Below are positions 24,137-36,017 of a stretch of DNA of 64,000 nt, piece after piece (the stretch's first letter is position 1; each line of letters opens with the position of its first letter). The stretch comes from Taudactylus pleione (lineage: Eukaryota; Chordata; Amphibia; Anura; Myobatrachidae): NCBI GenBank assembly GCA_031769625.1, contig JAUIMM010000015.1:25699501-25763500 (forward strand), in the 5' to 3' direction. A program made the position numbers and the translations under genes. The notes beneath the pieces were generated by a model. The model saw only the letters and a list, made by a program, of their open reading frames with translations. It ran no database searches and was not told the origin of the DNA.

Positions 24137-24294
24137 CAGAGGTTCCCAAAGTCCGCCATTACAGTCCACATTTTAGGGATATCCATGCTTGAGCACAGGT
24201 GACTTAATTAGTACCTCAATCCATTTGATTAAACCATCTGGACTCAAGCTTGGATATCCCTATAATCTGTAATGGCAGACTTTGGGAACCTCTG
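24137..24294. mobile_element. hAT-type palindromic MITE (second layer)
   Basis: CAGAGGTTCCCAAAGTC at the left is inverted at GACTTTGGGAACCTCTG. The left target copy is CCTTAGTG (24129-24136). The right copy is the same 8 bases but is split by the next MITE. TIR starting CAG and 8-bp duplication are hAT hallmarks. Confidence 0.88.
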
Positions 24295-24299
24295 CCTTA

Positions 24300-24494
24300 A
24301 GGCCCCCATACATCAGCAATTGATTGCAGCAATCGTGCAATTTGCAATCGATTGTGTATAAAAATCTTTCCCTTTTTCAATCGATTGCAGATTGCAGAAT
24401 TGCCACAATCAATTGAAAAAGGGAAAGATTTTTTATACACAATAGATTGCAAATTGCTCAATTGCTGCAATCAATTGCTGATGTATGGGGGCCT
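24300..24494. mobile_element. Near-perfect palindromic Harbinger-like MITE (third layer)
   Basis: Starts AGGCCCCCATACATCAGC and ends with its inverse, flanked by TTA (24297-24299, 24495-24497). The two arms pair almost fully over about 95 bases each, so the single strand forms one long hairpin. Confidence 0.88.
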
Positions 24495-24941
24495 TTAGTG
24501 TCACTTCCTTGCATTAGTTATAAGGCACAATGATCCCTATGGCTACATGCATTTTCTGAAAAGTATTAGTGTGTTTTCATCAACAAGTAGATCTTACTAA
24601 CCGCTTTTGGGCTCATTTACATTTGGTTGTAAATCAATTTTATGACACGTCTCTCAGATGTAGCAGTACACGTTCACTTTACCGCTCATAGGTGCTGCTT
24701 TCACAATCTCCCAGAATACTACTGTAGGCAACAGAAGGATAGATTCAGAGGTACATGCAGTGTCTTTGCTCCACGCATGTGTCCCGTGCTTTAAGCCTGT
24801 GCATGCGCACAAGTCTCACTGCATATGCATTCTGATGGTTACCGCTCTAAGCCGCAGGAAACCAGAGCTGGATTAAGGCTTTGGGGGGCCCGGGGCACTT
24901 AAGACAGGGGGGCCCTAAAGTCTAAAATTAAATTCCTAAGG

Positions 24942-25064
24942 AATGGAAAACGGCACTCAGTGTTTATTTACAGAGTTTGAAATATACAGCGAGCCGGGGT
25001 CGTGTAGCAAGTTGTATATTTCAAATTCTGTAAATAAACACTTCGGAGTGCCGTTTTTCATCTC
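24942..25064. repeat. Inverted repeat inside the hAT-like element
   Basis: ATGGAAAACGGCACTCAGTG and its near inverse around CACTTCGGAGTGCCGTTTTT frame a stem of about 50 bases with a GC-rich loop; probably a small inserted foldback element. Confidence 0.75.
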
Positions 25065-25129
25065 TTACGCTGCATCTACTGTACCTGGCACCCTTGATAA
25101 AACTTTGGATACTGAAGTGCCCATTACCT

Positions 25130-25192
25130 CTATACGTATGTATATATATACTGTATATAAAATCAATCAGCATCTATCAGCTTGGCACTCTG

Positions 25193-25229
<37 letters not shown>

Positions 25230-25440
25230 ATACCCCAGGTTCCATCCATAGTACTAAGCAATCCACAGCAGGGAATGGTTGGTGGCACTCACGACATATA
25301 TAAACATAAGGTCCAACCGACCTATATAGTTAAATATTTCAGTCTTTATAGACTTTTTTTCTGGAACTGAAATGTAAACTAAATAGGTAGTTTTTTTATA
25401 TATGCCGTGAGTACCGCCAAACATTCCTTGCTGTGTGTAA

Positions 25441-25471
<31 letters not shown>

Positions 25472-25505
25472 CAGTGTGTGTGTATGTGTATATATATATA
25501 TATAT

Positions 25506-25540
<35 letters not shown>

Positions 25541-25652
25541 CTATACATATGTGTGTTTATATATATATATATATATATATCTATATACACATATATATCT
25601 TAATATATATATATATATATATAAATATATACACATACACACATAAACACAC

Positions 25653-25683
<31 letters not shown>

Positions 25684-25712
25684 ATATATATATATATATA
25701 CACACACACAAC
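25130..25712. repeat. Compound TA / TACA / CA microsatellite
   Basis: Alternating TA runs broken by short ACAC and TGTG blocks over almost 600 bp. All open frames here are YIYIYI-type artefacts. Confidence 0.95.
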
Positions 25713-26618
25713 CACACATTCAAAGTAATACTACCTGGAGCCTTTCATTTATTCAATTTTAATTGATAATTAAAACAAGTGTCTTACTGTATCTACTCTC
25801 TTGAGATGATGATCCCTTTTGCTGGCAGACAGTGACACAGAAGAACTGCACAGCGCGTTCTTCTTTCTCCTCCTCGGGTGATCCTCCAAGTGCAGCCGTG
25901 CCTGTGATGCCCCCTCCTTCCCTGCAGCCTGCACGCCGGCCGGCCAGACCCTGAAAGCCTGCTGCCTGCACAGCCCTTTTCATTGGACGCGGCTACCGGC
26001 ATCCCAGCAGCAGTGCTCTGCGTCGCCGCGCTGTCTGTATGACGGCTATCAGTGCAGTAGCTGCCGCTGCTGGTGTAAACTCTGCTAAAGCGCTTCAGAT
26101 CGGATCGGTAAAAAACATCCGATCTGTGGCAGGGGGCCCTCTCAGAGAGGGGGGCCCGGGGGTACTTGCCCCCAGAGCCCCCCCCTTAATCCGGCCCTGC
26201 AGGAAACAAATGTGGACGCAGAGATAACCAATTGCGGTGGGTGTTACTGGTAACAGGGGGTTGACTAGCCAGACACGGGCATAACTCGGTCAGCGACTGC
26301 TTTTGAAGATGCGGTTGCATTGACCCAGGGGGCCATGTTCAGACAGATAATCTGTGTCTCCATAGGGCTGGTGCAATTTTTGATGTGGTGACAATGCATC
26401 TAATGATGATACCCACAGCCAGTGGGCATCTCTATATGAATACCACTGGCTGTGGCATTAGCATAAATATGCGTGCCCAGTGGATTTCAGAGATGTGTGG
26501 CTCCCCTATTTGAATTTTGAACTGCGCTGCACCCCCTCCTCTGGAGCCACCTCTGGTCGCTCCACAGAAAAATCACAGTTCCGGCAGCTATAGCGTGCAG
26601 CTCTGAATCAGGCCCAGA

Positions 26619-29290
26619 ATGTCTAAGAATAAAAAAAAAATTATTAGAGGTGATATGTGACATCGTAGCATGTAAATGGTTCAAACTGTATGTACATTCC
26701 AGGAGTGTTACAAAATATGTAAAGAAAACATAAGTATAAAACTTAGAGTTGTTAAAGCAGAAGCTATAATCCACAAAACTTTATCTTCATTTAATAGCAC
26801 AGCAAAAAGATGTAAAGATGAAAATATATGGGGTTATTAAACTATTAACTGTAGCTGTGGCTGGAGGTGAGGCATGAGGATGGTTAAAAAGAATAGAGGC
26901 AGAGCGGATATTGGAGGATAGTGCTAAGGAGCAGGGTAGTAATAGAGGAGGCGCACATATAATGATCAAGAAGGGCAAAGAGAAGGATGAACGAGAGAGG
27001 AGAATAAAGAAGGTTGAAGGAATGAACAGGAGAAGGATAAGTAAGGATAGAGGAGAAAGTTGGAAGATAGAGTATGATGAAGTAGGGTAAAGGAGGATAG
27101 AGAAGAAGGAAGGAAGAAGAAGGATGAGAATAACCTCATCCCCCAACAATAATCATTGTATGACTGGAACATTGTCCATGGTGCAGACAAAGGAATCCTA
27201 CAGACTGATACATTGTTTGGGGGTTAAGAAGAATGAGATGAAATGCAGTTGAAGCAGAGAGCAAAGGCTGCTGGATTCAGGTACCTTGGGCAGGTAAGTA
27301 GCTCTGTGCATATGTAACTTGGATTCTCTATATTGTATGGCGGTCTGCATGATACTCTGTGCATTTTAAAGTGGTAATTCAGATGCTCTGTGTATTTTGT
27401 GGTAGTCAATTGGATGCTGTTTGCATCATATGGCAGACCCTAAAATGATAACCAAACCACTAGCCTGTTGCTCACTCTAGTAGCATGGCATGGAAAACCT
27501 TCCCTAGACCTTGGTACTTGGGTGGAGGGGGAGGGGTGGTGTGGATGCATTATCCTAGGGTAGCCAGAACTCTTAGACAGGCCCTGCATACTAGAGAAGG
27601 ACTGAAATAGGATACTTCTATGTGACAGATTATATAACGCTGAATAGTGCTTGCCTTATGTATCACTCCCTGCTACATCTATAGCTCTGCCCATTTATGT
27701 GTATACACAATGGCATGGAAATATGCATGTCTCTGCTGGATTTACATAGGATAACAAATGTTCAAAATATGTTTCTTGGAGGGTACCTTTAATTTACAAT
27801 AATTATAAAGAATCTGCATATCATTAAATAAGAGGCACTTTGCCATGAATCCTGCAAAATGGATAAAAGAATAAAAAAGTTGAGATGAGGGAGTCTAGAA
27901 AATAGTTAAAAGATAAATAAGTCAAACTTCATAAACATATAAAAGAAACAAAAGGCTACTGTCTACCATCTTAGACCTATAATCCCCACTCACTCTGCCA
28001 TGTAATACAGGACAGGCCTCTTCATCAAGAACTATGCAAAATATCTGACAAACACTACAACTTTTTAACGGACATGGGAAAGTGGGAGCAATGAGTCCTT
28101 ATCTGTCAGGCTTAAGCGTATTGGGGCTGTTCCCAGCATTTGGGGGTTTTTGTTGCTGGCCTGTCTCCAGCAGTAAGCCAGATATGAAATGTTCTACTGC
28201 TATAGAGGTAAAGCCCAAGCCTGAAATGGCTGTGAGCCTTTTCTGTTAGCCCCAGGCAGGATACTTAGGCTTAGGGTACACAGACAGTCAGGGCATAGGA
28301 TCTGTTTCACCTAACTGATGATTGGTTGCCTCACCACTCACCTTCGCCTACCCTCTACTCCTGTTTTTCTCTTTGTCCTCACCTGACTTCTTGCATCAGT
28401 TACTTCTTTTCCTCCCCTCTTGCTCCTACCTCTCCCTGTCTTCCTGTTTTACACTGTTCCGTTTCCTCATGACCCCTCCCCTCCTGCTTCCCATTCCCTT
28501 CTGTTTCTCACTATCTACAAGCACTATCCCCCCTTCCCATTGTACATATTTCTGTGAGGTACTCTATCACCGTTGCATCGTGTGAATAGAACACTAAAAT
28601 TACATCATATAATAACAAAGGACACATTTATTTTTGAACCTTGAGATTTATTAAGATTAGGTGAATCGAGGAGAGTAAATCCGTGTCTTGAACAGCGTTT
28701 ACCAATTTATAGCAACAATCGGCAAGATAAATTGGAAGAGTATTTGTGCTTACTGGAATTTGCATACAACAACAGTCAACATGCAATATTTTTTAGAGCC
28801 CTTTTTTGGTGAAATATGGCCATCATCCACAGTCATTTTCTGTTTTAGTCTCAATAATGTAACAGCAGTACATGAATTACATGAGAAATTGAGAGAGACC
28901 TGAGTAAGGGTTAGAGCCAATATGTACTGAGTTCTGTCCAAGTACAATTTGAAGATAGGAGACGTATATATCTGCCTTGTCAATTGTTACAGTAGATAAG
29001 GTTTTGGTGTCAACAAGAAATTTTGAAATTCTCTTAACTTTCACCTAAAATTTCTAATAGATTTGTTGCACTTTTTTTTGTATAAGTTAAGAAGGGTACA
29101 GAATAATAAACAGTTGAGTCACATTCTGCTGGATGATGCACTTTAGACATGATGAGTTATAGGAGTGATGACTAAGCAAGTAACCTTACAAAATCACCAT
29201 TCCTAGCCAGTTGGTGGTCAGTTTGTTCTGTATACATTTAATGCTCTGTTTTTCACTCTTTTATAAACTGATATTTATGTAGTTCGTATA
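26619..29290. other. Sequence without a recognised gene, with strand-biased tracts
   Basis: A purine-rich plus strand (about 26930-27130, GA-dominated) and a pyrimidine-rich tract (about 28330-28540) stand out. No gene or transposon ends recognised. Confidence 0.4.
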
Positions 29291-29323
29291 TATTTTTTAG
29301 TGTTTACGATACCAAGTGGCACA

Positions 29324-30920
29324 ATGCCTAGAAATTGTGTTAACTATCCAGAATCTTTTAGTTACATTTGTGGTGAGGTCACCTTTACATTTCACAAACA
29401 TTGTTTTATTCCACTCAGTAAGAAGCTTTACTTTGGATGCAAAGTTGGAGACCAAGAGAAAAATTGGGCCCTTCATTTTTGTTGTATTACTTGTATCAGA
29501 CTCCTCACAGGTTGGTCAAAGGGAACCAAAAGATCACTGTACAGATTGTTAGTTTGTCTTGCAAGCATTTCAGGCATCAGTTTAAAGTCAAAGCACACTG
29601 TGGTATACCCTGATTTACTATCCGCCATAAGGCCTGTGCCTCATAGTGAAGAATTGCCTGTGCCAATGCCTCCAAAAAATGTCATACTTAGTGATGAGGA
29701 ACAAGAAATAGAACATGTAGAGCATGATGATGATTATGTAAGGCCTGGTCCCACCTTTGAAGCTTCCTGTTCGTCTTCTGAACCACATTTACTTATCCAA
29801 AGAGATCTCAATGAACTTGTCCAAGATTTGAACCTATCTAAAAGGCAAGCAGAACATTTAGGCTCCTGATTGAAAGGCTGGAATCTCCTCCACAAAGAAA
29901 CACAAGTATGTGTTTTAGATAAAGGCATAGTGACTTTAAGGATTTCTTTTGCCTTGAAGATGGACTTGTTTTTTGCAATGATGTTAATTCTGTTATGGAA
30001 ACACTTGGTCTCAAGTACAAAACAGAGGACTGGCATTTATTTATTGATTGTTCTAAAATTAGCTTGAAAGCTGTGCATCAGTACCACTAGCTCATGCTCT
30101 GATATGAAAGAAACATATGAGAACATGAAACTTTTGCTGTATAAAATCAAGTATGAAGTATACAAATGAAATATGTGTGGTGACTTAAAAGTCATTGCTC
30201 TTTTGCTTGGACTACAACTTGGTTTCACAAAGTACTGTTGTTTTCTTGGGACAGCAGAGACCGGAGAAATCATTACGCTCAGAAGAAGTGGACAAAGTGA
30301 ACATGACTAACCCTAGCAAAGAAGAATGTTGTCAGTACACCACTTGTTGATCTGGAAAAAGTACATCTACCTCTACTCCATAAAAAGCTTGATCTTATAC
30401 AGAACTTTATAAAAGCAATGGATTGAAGTGGACTTGTATTTTCATAGATGAGAGCTTCAACGTTCAGGTGAATCAGGCTAAAAAATCTGCATAGGAGTCT
30501 TTCAAGAGTATTTGCCGGAACTTCTTAGGCAAACATAAGGCAGACAACTACGAAAAAATAGTGGACAATCTTTTAAAATCTAAAGGGGCCTATCCATTAC
30601 ACAACTTTGTGAACAATGGAGCCAGGAGGTTTTGGTCGCATTGTTCACAAAGTTGTGCAATGGATAGCCGGCAAGGACCAGCGATGCGTATGCACACTGG
30701 GTCCTTGCCGACCCCGACTATCTACTGAATGCTAGACCTGGATTTCTTCACAGAAAATCTTCGAGCAGTCAGTGATGAACAAGGCAAACGGTTCTACCAG
30801 GATATTTCTGTAATGAAAAAGCAGTAACAGAGCAACTGGAATCCAAGTATGCTTGCTGACTATTGTTGGACCCTTAAAAGGGATGCTTTTGATGCAAAAT
30901 ACAGCAGAAAATCCTAGACT
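29324..30920 (+). pseudogene. Decayed ORF of a multicopy, unassigned zinc-binding-like protein family
   Basis: From ATG 29324 an open frame runs to 29869 (with a small frame slip near 29510-29550, where REPKDHCTDC is readable in another frame). It shows spaced Cys/His residues (CVNYPESFSYICGEVTF; CKVG; HFCCITC) suggestive of a zinc-binding N-terminal part, then SKHTVVYPDLLSAIRPVPHS and FEASCSSSEPHLL. After 29870 many stops and frame slips follow, yet pieces stay readable: DWHLFIDCSKISLKAV near 30.05 kb, HLPPLHKKLDLIQNF near 30.4 kb, FLGKHKADNYEKIV near 30.55 kb and MLADYCWTLKRDAFDAKYSR near 30.87 kb. From memory this resembles large uncharacterised proteins present in many copies in animal genomes, perhaps of transposon origin. 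No catalytic function can be assigned. A palindromic insertion lies at about 30580-30725. Confidence 0.6.
30583..30725. mobile_element. Small palindromic insertion inside the pseudogene
   Basis: GGGGCCTATCCATTACACAA and the inverse CACAAAGTTGTGCAATGGAT form a stem of about 35 bases, followed by a second hairpin (GGCAAGGACC / GGTCCTTGCC). The readable protein frame stops before it and resumes after it, so it inserted into the ORF. Exact ends are uncertain. Confidence 0.55.
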
Positions 30921-30929
30921 TCTACATTT

Positions 30930-31779
30930 TAAGTGAGATGATCGTTTACTATGTATGTTTTGTTAATAAACGTAATATTGTAAACTTTAATTGGGTGTCA
31001 CTGAAAATCCTCACGTGATAGAGACATTCAAGGACTAACTATGTTTGAATTCAGCACATAACATGCTATTAGATTTACCTATATTCTTTTTGTGACAAAA
31101 AGTAATAAACATTTTGTTAACCAGTGAACTCTGTAACATTGTGGAAAATATACTTGCACTGACAATAATTGAGACTGAGTTTAGAACAATTGCTCCAGAT
31201 TTCAGCATTGACTCATCATCTATCAAGTTTATGAACTGTAAAATACAGTTTGTGTTTCATCCCTGTTCTTAATTTCATCCGATCCTGATGCCCATATATT
31301 ATATAAAGAACATTGTTATCACGTTTACATTTACAGTTGGTTTTGAAGCGTTGTATATTAGCTATTGGTATATTATGTCCATTTATCTGATATGTAACTT
31401 TATGGACACAGAGCTAACAGTGAAACTAATGCAGCCACAAATCTACATGAAGAATAGAAAGCAGTGTTTTGTTAAAGTTTGTCAGTTTGCCACATAAGGG
31501 AGTAGTAGTTTTATGTGATTCTGCCAGAGGGGAGACTCTAAGCAGATTCTTTAGATAAACTATTTACATATCCTCTTGAATTGGCACCCTTGTGCTTACA
31601 GCAGCTCTATACAATCTAATTAAATAATTACGTTAAGAACCATTTAATTTACCAAGATAAAATCTGAAGGGTTGTTTGAAAAAACATGTATCGTTTGGAA
31701 TGGAGCACAGCATGAGGCTGCAGCAGCTACCAGAGCAGCCAAGGGGAAAAAACTAAAAAGGTTATAACTCAAATACAAT
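30930..31779. other. AT-rich sequence without a recognised gene
   Basis: Nothing recognised. Confidence 0.3.
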
Positions 31780-31787
31780 CCTAAATC

Positions 31788-31966
31788 CATGGGCATAACT
31801 ACCATAGGTGCAAGGGGTACAGCTGCTATGGGGCCCAGAGCTTAGGGGGGCCCATCTTCCTTGAAAAAGTTACATGTGTTATATACATTCTTTAACCATT
31901 GGGTGGTACATAGGGGACCTTACAAACTATTGCTATGGGGCCTTCAAATACCTAGATATGCCCCCG
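31788..31966. mobile_element. hAT-type MITE
   Basis: Ends CATGGGCATAACTAC and the inverse of CGGGGGCATATCTAG, with flanks CCTAAATC and CCTGAATC (7 of 8 identical). GGGGCCC-type interior motifs resemble the larger hAT-like elements at 24.9 and 41.3 kb. Confidence 0.7.
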
Positions 31967-32498
31967 CCTGAATCTATATAATAATTGCAGAAGGTCTGTT
32001 CCATCTCCTCAAATGTGCATACAGTGGAAGCCTGGGTGTGCATCCCAATGGCTCCCACTGCAAGGGAGATGGGGCAGACTTGACAAAGGAGGATGGCTGG
32101 CAGAATAAGTATGGGGGGGGGGCTGGACGAGGTGCCTAGTCCGTTATACTAGTAAATATATAATTTGCAGCAATGAGGTAAATCTAACCAGCACACAATG
32201 GTAGTGAAATGATTAAGCATAGTATATTTAGGGGGCCCCACACTCCCAATAGGAGAGCCATGGAGGTGACCCATATCTGTCTTTACACTGTTGCCAACAA
32301 ATAACTGGATCTGATTTGCCTTTACCCACATAGCACGTGGCCACAGAAAGGAACTCACCACAAGTTTCCACTGCTATGTTATACCTATCCTCATTCCTCT
32401 CTCTGTGCTCATTGGTTTGGGAGAAAACTTGGAATATGCCAATCAAAAGGACTGGGAATGAATCAATAATTAGCTTGACTGGAGCTTGAACTCTAGAG

Positions 32499-32683
32499 CA
32501 GTGGTTTTCAACTCCAATCCTCAAGAACCGCCAACAAGTCATGTTTTCTGGGTTTCTGTCTATGGAAACAGGTTGGATAATTAATGGCCCAGCAACACAA
32601 ACTAACTCACCTGTATATGATTAAAGAAATTCAGAAAACATAATCTGTTGGAGGTACTTGAGGACTAGAGTTGAAAACCACTG
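32499..32683. mobile_element. hAT-type MITE, CAGTGGTTTTCAAC ends
   Basis: CAGTGGTTTTCAACTC is inverted at GAGTTGAAAACCACTG. Flanks CTCTAGAG and TTCTGGAA share 5 of 8 bases, consistent with an old duplication. The end resembles CAGNGGTTCTCAAAC-type hAT/Charlie elements of vertebrates. Confidence 0.8.
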
Positions 32684-32717
32684 TTCTGGAACACAGGGAA
32701 ACAGGAGCACATCTTAA

Positions 32718-32960
32718 GGTGGGTACACATAAGACGATATGTCTTCCGATCCCGCGGATTGGAGCAACATAGCATACAGATCATCTGCACAGCCGATGTG
32801 ATGATCCGATGGCCGACAACATGCTCCTGGATGAGGCCACCAAACGATATATCAAGCCGTCACGCACTATATCGTTCTGTGTTATGAGCGACCAATGTGT
32901 AACGTTACATCGGTCATCTCGTCAGCCACGATCCAGGATCATCTGATGTGTACCCATCCC
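32718..32960. mobile_element. Harbinger-like MITE, GGGTACACAT ends
   Basis: GGTGGGTACACAT on the left is inverted at ATGTGTACCCATCCC, flanked by TAA on both sides (32715-32717, 32961-32963). Interior hairpins around CGATATGTC and GATGATCCGATGG. Confidence 0.75.
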
Positions 32961-32963
32961 TAA

Positions 32964-33835
32964 GAAACACACTTGTTGGCAGTTTGCAAACTAATATTAC
33001 CACATTATGCACAGCCCAGCTACTACAGCTGATATGATAATGGAATTCTATTCTGAACAGTAGTAAATAATTATATCAATGCAATTATGATCATTCACAT
33101 TACAGGAGGCTTTCATTTTGAAATAATCGGTGGATGTTGAATACATTTAATTAATATAACTGAAAATTAATTAATTTCTTAGTATATATTTATGAATGAT
33201 AAAAATTATGTATTTTTATGCTAGCGGCTGCAAAATCCTGTCTGGGAAATGTGCAAATAATATTCTGATTATTCCAGGAAATAGTCCTAGGAATGCTAGT
33301 AAGAATATCTACATGAGGGTATCAGTTTTACAGCTCTGTAGTAAAAATCTAGGCTAATTGGGAAATGCAGGCTCTTCATGTCACCTGGGAGAAAGCATGG
33401 AACTTTAGAATGACAGCGTACTCATTGTTGAGTAATTGTCCTCCTCATTCCAAACATTTGTTTGAATTTGTCACTTTTTTACACCAGTTTGCTAATTAGA
33501 AGTTGAAATATACGGCTTGTGTTTGTCTGAGAACGGCTTGTTTCCACACACAATTAGCCGTAGTCATTACACTGAAAGAAGAAAATCAGTCTAGCACTGC
33601 TGGTAATTTCAAGTTCTGCATTCTCAAAGTTTCTCATTGTTATATACATTTTACTATTCTTCTGTTAGAACAATGAATAATATAGCAACTTTCTTACACT
33701 GTATTTTCCAAATGCAGTACTTGACTTCTCCAAGGATCCCAATTTGTATGGAATGAAAAATTTTCTAAGACAAAAGCTACATAACTTTTTTCTTTTCAGA
33801 TTTGCCTTTATTGCACCCTAGATGTGAATAACACA
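32964..33835. other. Repeat-poor stretch, candidate conserved non-coding block
   Basis: No transposon ends. The 33230-33640 part is AT-balanced, unique-looking sequence between repeats; it could be a distal regulatory element, which only alignment could show. Confidence 0.25.
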
Positions 33836-33837
33836 GG

Positions 33838-34202
33838 ATATGTTCAGCATCCCGACGGTCCGGTCTCTTTCATTACCGGCACCAGAATCCTAATGCTGGT
33901 CACAATCCCAACGCTGGCATCCCGACCGCCGGTATACCGAAGGGAAGTTGCGGGGTTGGGGGGAGGGATAGATTTAGGGGTTATGCACTAGGGGTAGGGT
34001 TAGGCACTAAGGGGGGAGGGTTATGTTTAGGGTGCAGGGAGAAGGAGGTTAGGTTTACGCACTGGGGGGAGGTTAGGGTCATGCACCGGGGAGGTTTAGG
34101 GTTAGGAGAGGGGGAGGGTTAGCATACCAACCAACAAGTGTTGGTATGCTAACCCTATCGGGATGCCGGCGTTGGGATTCTGACCACCGGCATGCCGTAT
34201 TT
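33838..34202. mobile_element. Family B repeat, copy 2 (TTAGGCACTAGGG-type)
   Basis: GGATATGTTCAGCATCCCGA at the left, a run of GGTTAGGCACTAGGGGG-like units at 33.95-34.12 kb, then GGGATGCCGGCGTTGGGATT and GGCATGCCGTAT at the right. Same order as at 5.49-6.39 kb and 39.16-39.54 kb. Confidence 0.65.
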
Positions 34203-34399
34203 TTAAAGCTGTTTTTGCCTTTAAAATTATTACTGCTTTACAAATACGGGGAGATTTGCTTGAGTTCCCGCAGGGGCTGCTGCTTGCAATCTGTCTAATA
34301 TACTTCTCTCGCCATACTCTTCTTGGAAGGCTTTTCTTTGTCTCAAATCTCAAGACCAGGTGACTGGCCGCACTTTCCATGTCAGCTCCCTATAGCCTT

Positions 34400-35250
34400 C
34401 TTGCTTAGGGAGATGCTGTGAGGTATACTCCATCCATCTTTGCTATGCAGTTCACCTGTCATCTACCATCATCCTGTTCTCTTGCCAAAGTCCTCAATAA
34501 TTTTGTCTACTGAATCCACCATTTCCTCAGCTCTAATCTTCCATTCTTCAAGCTGAGTAATGTTAACATCCCAATGACATTCCTACCGATGTAACCACCA
34601 CCAAATTTGTATATCTCTGATTTACTTATTGTCCTCAAAGAACCTTTAACTCTTCGCATTTTCTCCTCCACCCCACCCCCCACCCTTTTTGACCAGAACT
34701 TTATCACCCACATCACCTCCAAAATTGAGGCCATCTGACACAACAGGATCTTCCGTTTTGGCCTACTTATTCTGTTCTCTTTCCCCATGCCACATGGGAA
34801 GAAGTTCATGCCCTTATCTAATCCATTTCCACTTGTTATTACCCCTCTCACCTCCACCAAGCCCTGTCTTTTGACACCTGTCCTTCTTCTTTGCTGCCTT
34901 CCCTTCCCTCAAACATACCTTTTTGTCACCCACCCTCAAGAAACTATCACTTGATCCTGCCTCTCTCTCTCTAACCACTGCCCAACTTCTCGCCTCCACT
35001 GTGCCTCCAAGCTTTTTGAGTGGCTTGTTTACAACCTCATTACCACCTTACTCTCCTTTCACTCCTTCATTGTCCCACTGCAATCTGACATTCACCCCAT
35101 CACTCTTATGACACTGCCCTCACCAAGATCACAACTATATTCTCACTGCCAAAGATAAGTCAATCCTTACTAATCTTTCTAGATATCTCTGCATATGTTG
35201 TGTCTGACATTTTTTTCCCCTTCCCATCTTATTATCCCTAATCTTCTCTT
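34400..35250 (+). pseudogene. L2/CR1-like non-LTR reverse transcriptase relic
   Basis: Translation in shifting frames gives KKLSLDPASLS, SKLFEWLVYNLITTLLSF and LFLDISAYVVSD-type pieces, degenerate forms of the NYRPISLLP...SKLLERLVYN and LDLSAAFDTVDH blocks of CR1/L2-type reverse transcriptases. Every frame is broken. Confidence 0.6.
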
Positions 35251-35480
35251 CCTTACCCATCGACTTTCTCTCCCTCTCCCTCGCTATCTCTCCCCTTTTC
35301 CCCTGACTCTGTCCCCCATCTCTCCCCATGTCTTTCTGTATCCCCCTTCCCCACTCTTTGCTCCCCCTTTTTCCCCTGTTCTCTCTCTCTCTCTCTCCCC
35401 CCTTCCATCTGTCTTTAATTCTCTTCCCTCTTTCCCCTCTCCGTCTCTTTTCTTTTTACCCCTTTTTTCTCTCTCCCTGT
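35200..35480. repeat. Polypyrimidine (CT-rich) tract
   Basis: About 280 bases with very few purines on the plus strand, including a CTCTCTCTCTCTCTCTC run near 35380. It follows the reverse transcriptase relic. Confidence 0.85.
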
Positions 35481-35844
35481 AAATGTATTGTACTTGCTTT
35501 GTATATCTACTGTATGTGTATGCACTCTAAATGTTAAGCATATATAGTGTTTTGTGTATGTACTACCCAAAGTAACCATGTGTACCACCCACACAGTGGG
35601 CAGGGGAAGGTTGAGATGTGACACTCTAGGGATGCTCCATGTCTACTTAGTCATCTTGGCTGCTGCTGCTGGTGGCCGCCCAGGATCTCTCACACACACA
35701 AGAGTCGATTGGCCATTAGGTTTAAAGATCATTTATGCTCTGTGACAGTGTTAGGAGTTAATCGTCTTACGTACACTTGCCACCTAACTTCTGTGTCTGT
35801 CATCAGTGCCTGTGTCTTGCCTTGTATAATCAAATACCTTGTTG

Positions 35845-36017
35845 CCAGTCTATTTCTTAAGCAGTGTTAGGAGACAAAGTGAAATGAGATAAGGTACCAG
35901 CCAATCAGCTCCTAACTGCCATGTCACATTCTGTGTTTGAAAAATGACAGTTGGGAGCTGATTGGCTGATACCTTATCTCATTTCACTTTCCTAACACTG
36001 CTTAGTAAATAGACCCC
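35845..36017. mobile_element. Family C-like palindromic MITE, copy 3
   Basis: AGTCTATTTCTTAAGCAGTG at the left is inverted as CACTGCTTAGTAAATAGACC at the right, with arms of about 75 bases (AGTGAAATGAGATAAGGTAC / ATACCTTATCTCATTTCACT). TTG and TTA flank it. Confidence 0.75.

Larger units (their letters stand above)
24863..26199. mobile_element. hAT-like non-autonomous element inside a family A MITE
   Basis: Ends CAGAGCTGGATTAAGG and the inverse of CAGGGCCGGATTAAGG, flanked by perfect CAGGAAAC copies (24855-24862, 26200-26207). An 8-bp duplication and CAG ends fit hAT. Inside lie an approximately 50-bp-armed inverted repeat (24942-25064), a long TA/TACA microsatellite and a GC-rich block at 25.8-26.1 kb that looks captured. 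No transposase is present. Confidence 0.88.
24736..26615. mobile_element. Family A MITE, copy 4, split by a hAT-like element
   Basis: AGGATAGATTCAGAG at the left and CTCTGAATCAGGCCC at the right are inverse ends, flanked by AGA on both sides (24733-24735, 26616-26618). Removing the hAT-like insertion and one target copy leaves about 530 bp, the usual family size. Confidence 0.8.

Noticed and set aside
25094..25728. Several open frames with YIYIYI repeats
   Set aside because: They are translations of TA/TACA microsatellite on both strands.
25759..26002. GC-rich block at 25.8-26.1 kb as a captured exon
   Set aside because: Two overlapping minus frames exist but show no domain; it lies inside a hAT-like element and may simply be its GC-rich part.
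34507..34860. 117-codon minus strand frame
   Set aside because: The plus strand reads as a decayed reverse transcriptase, so the minus frame is a shadow.
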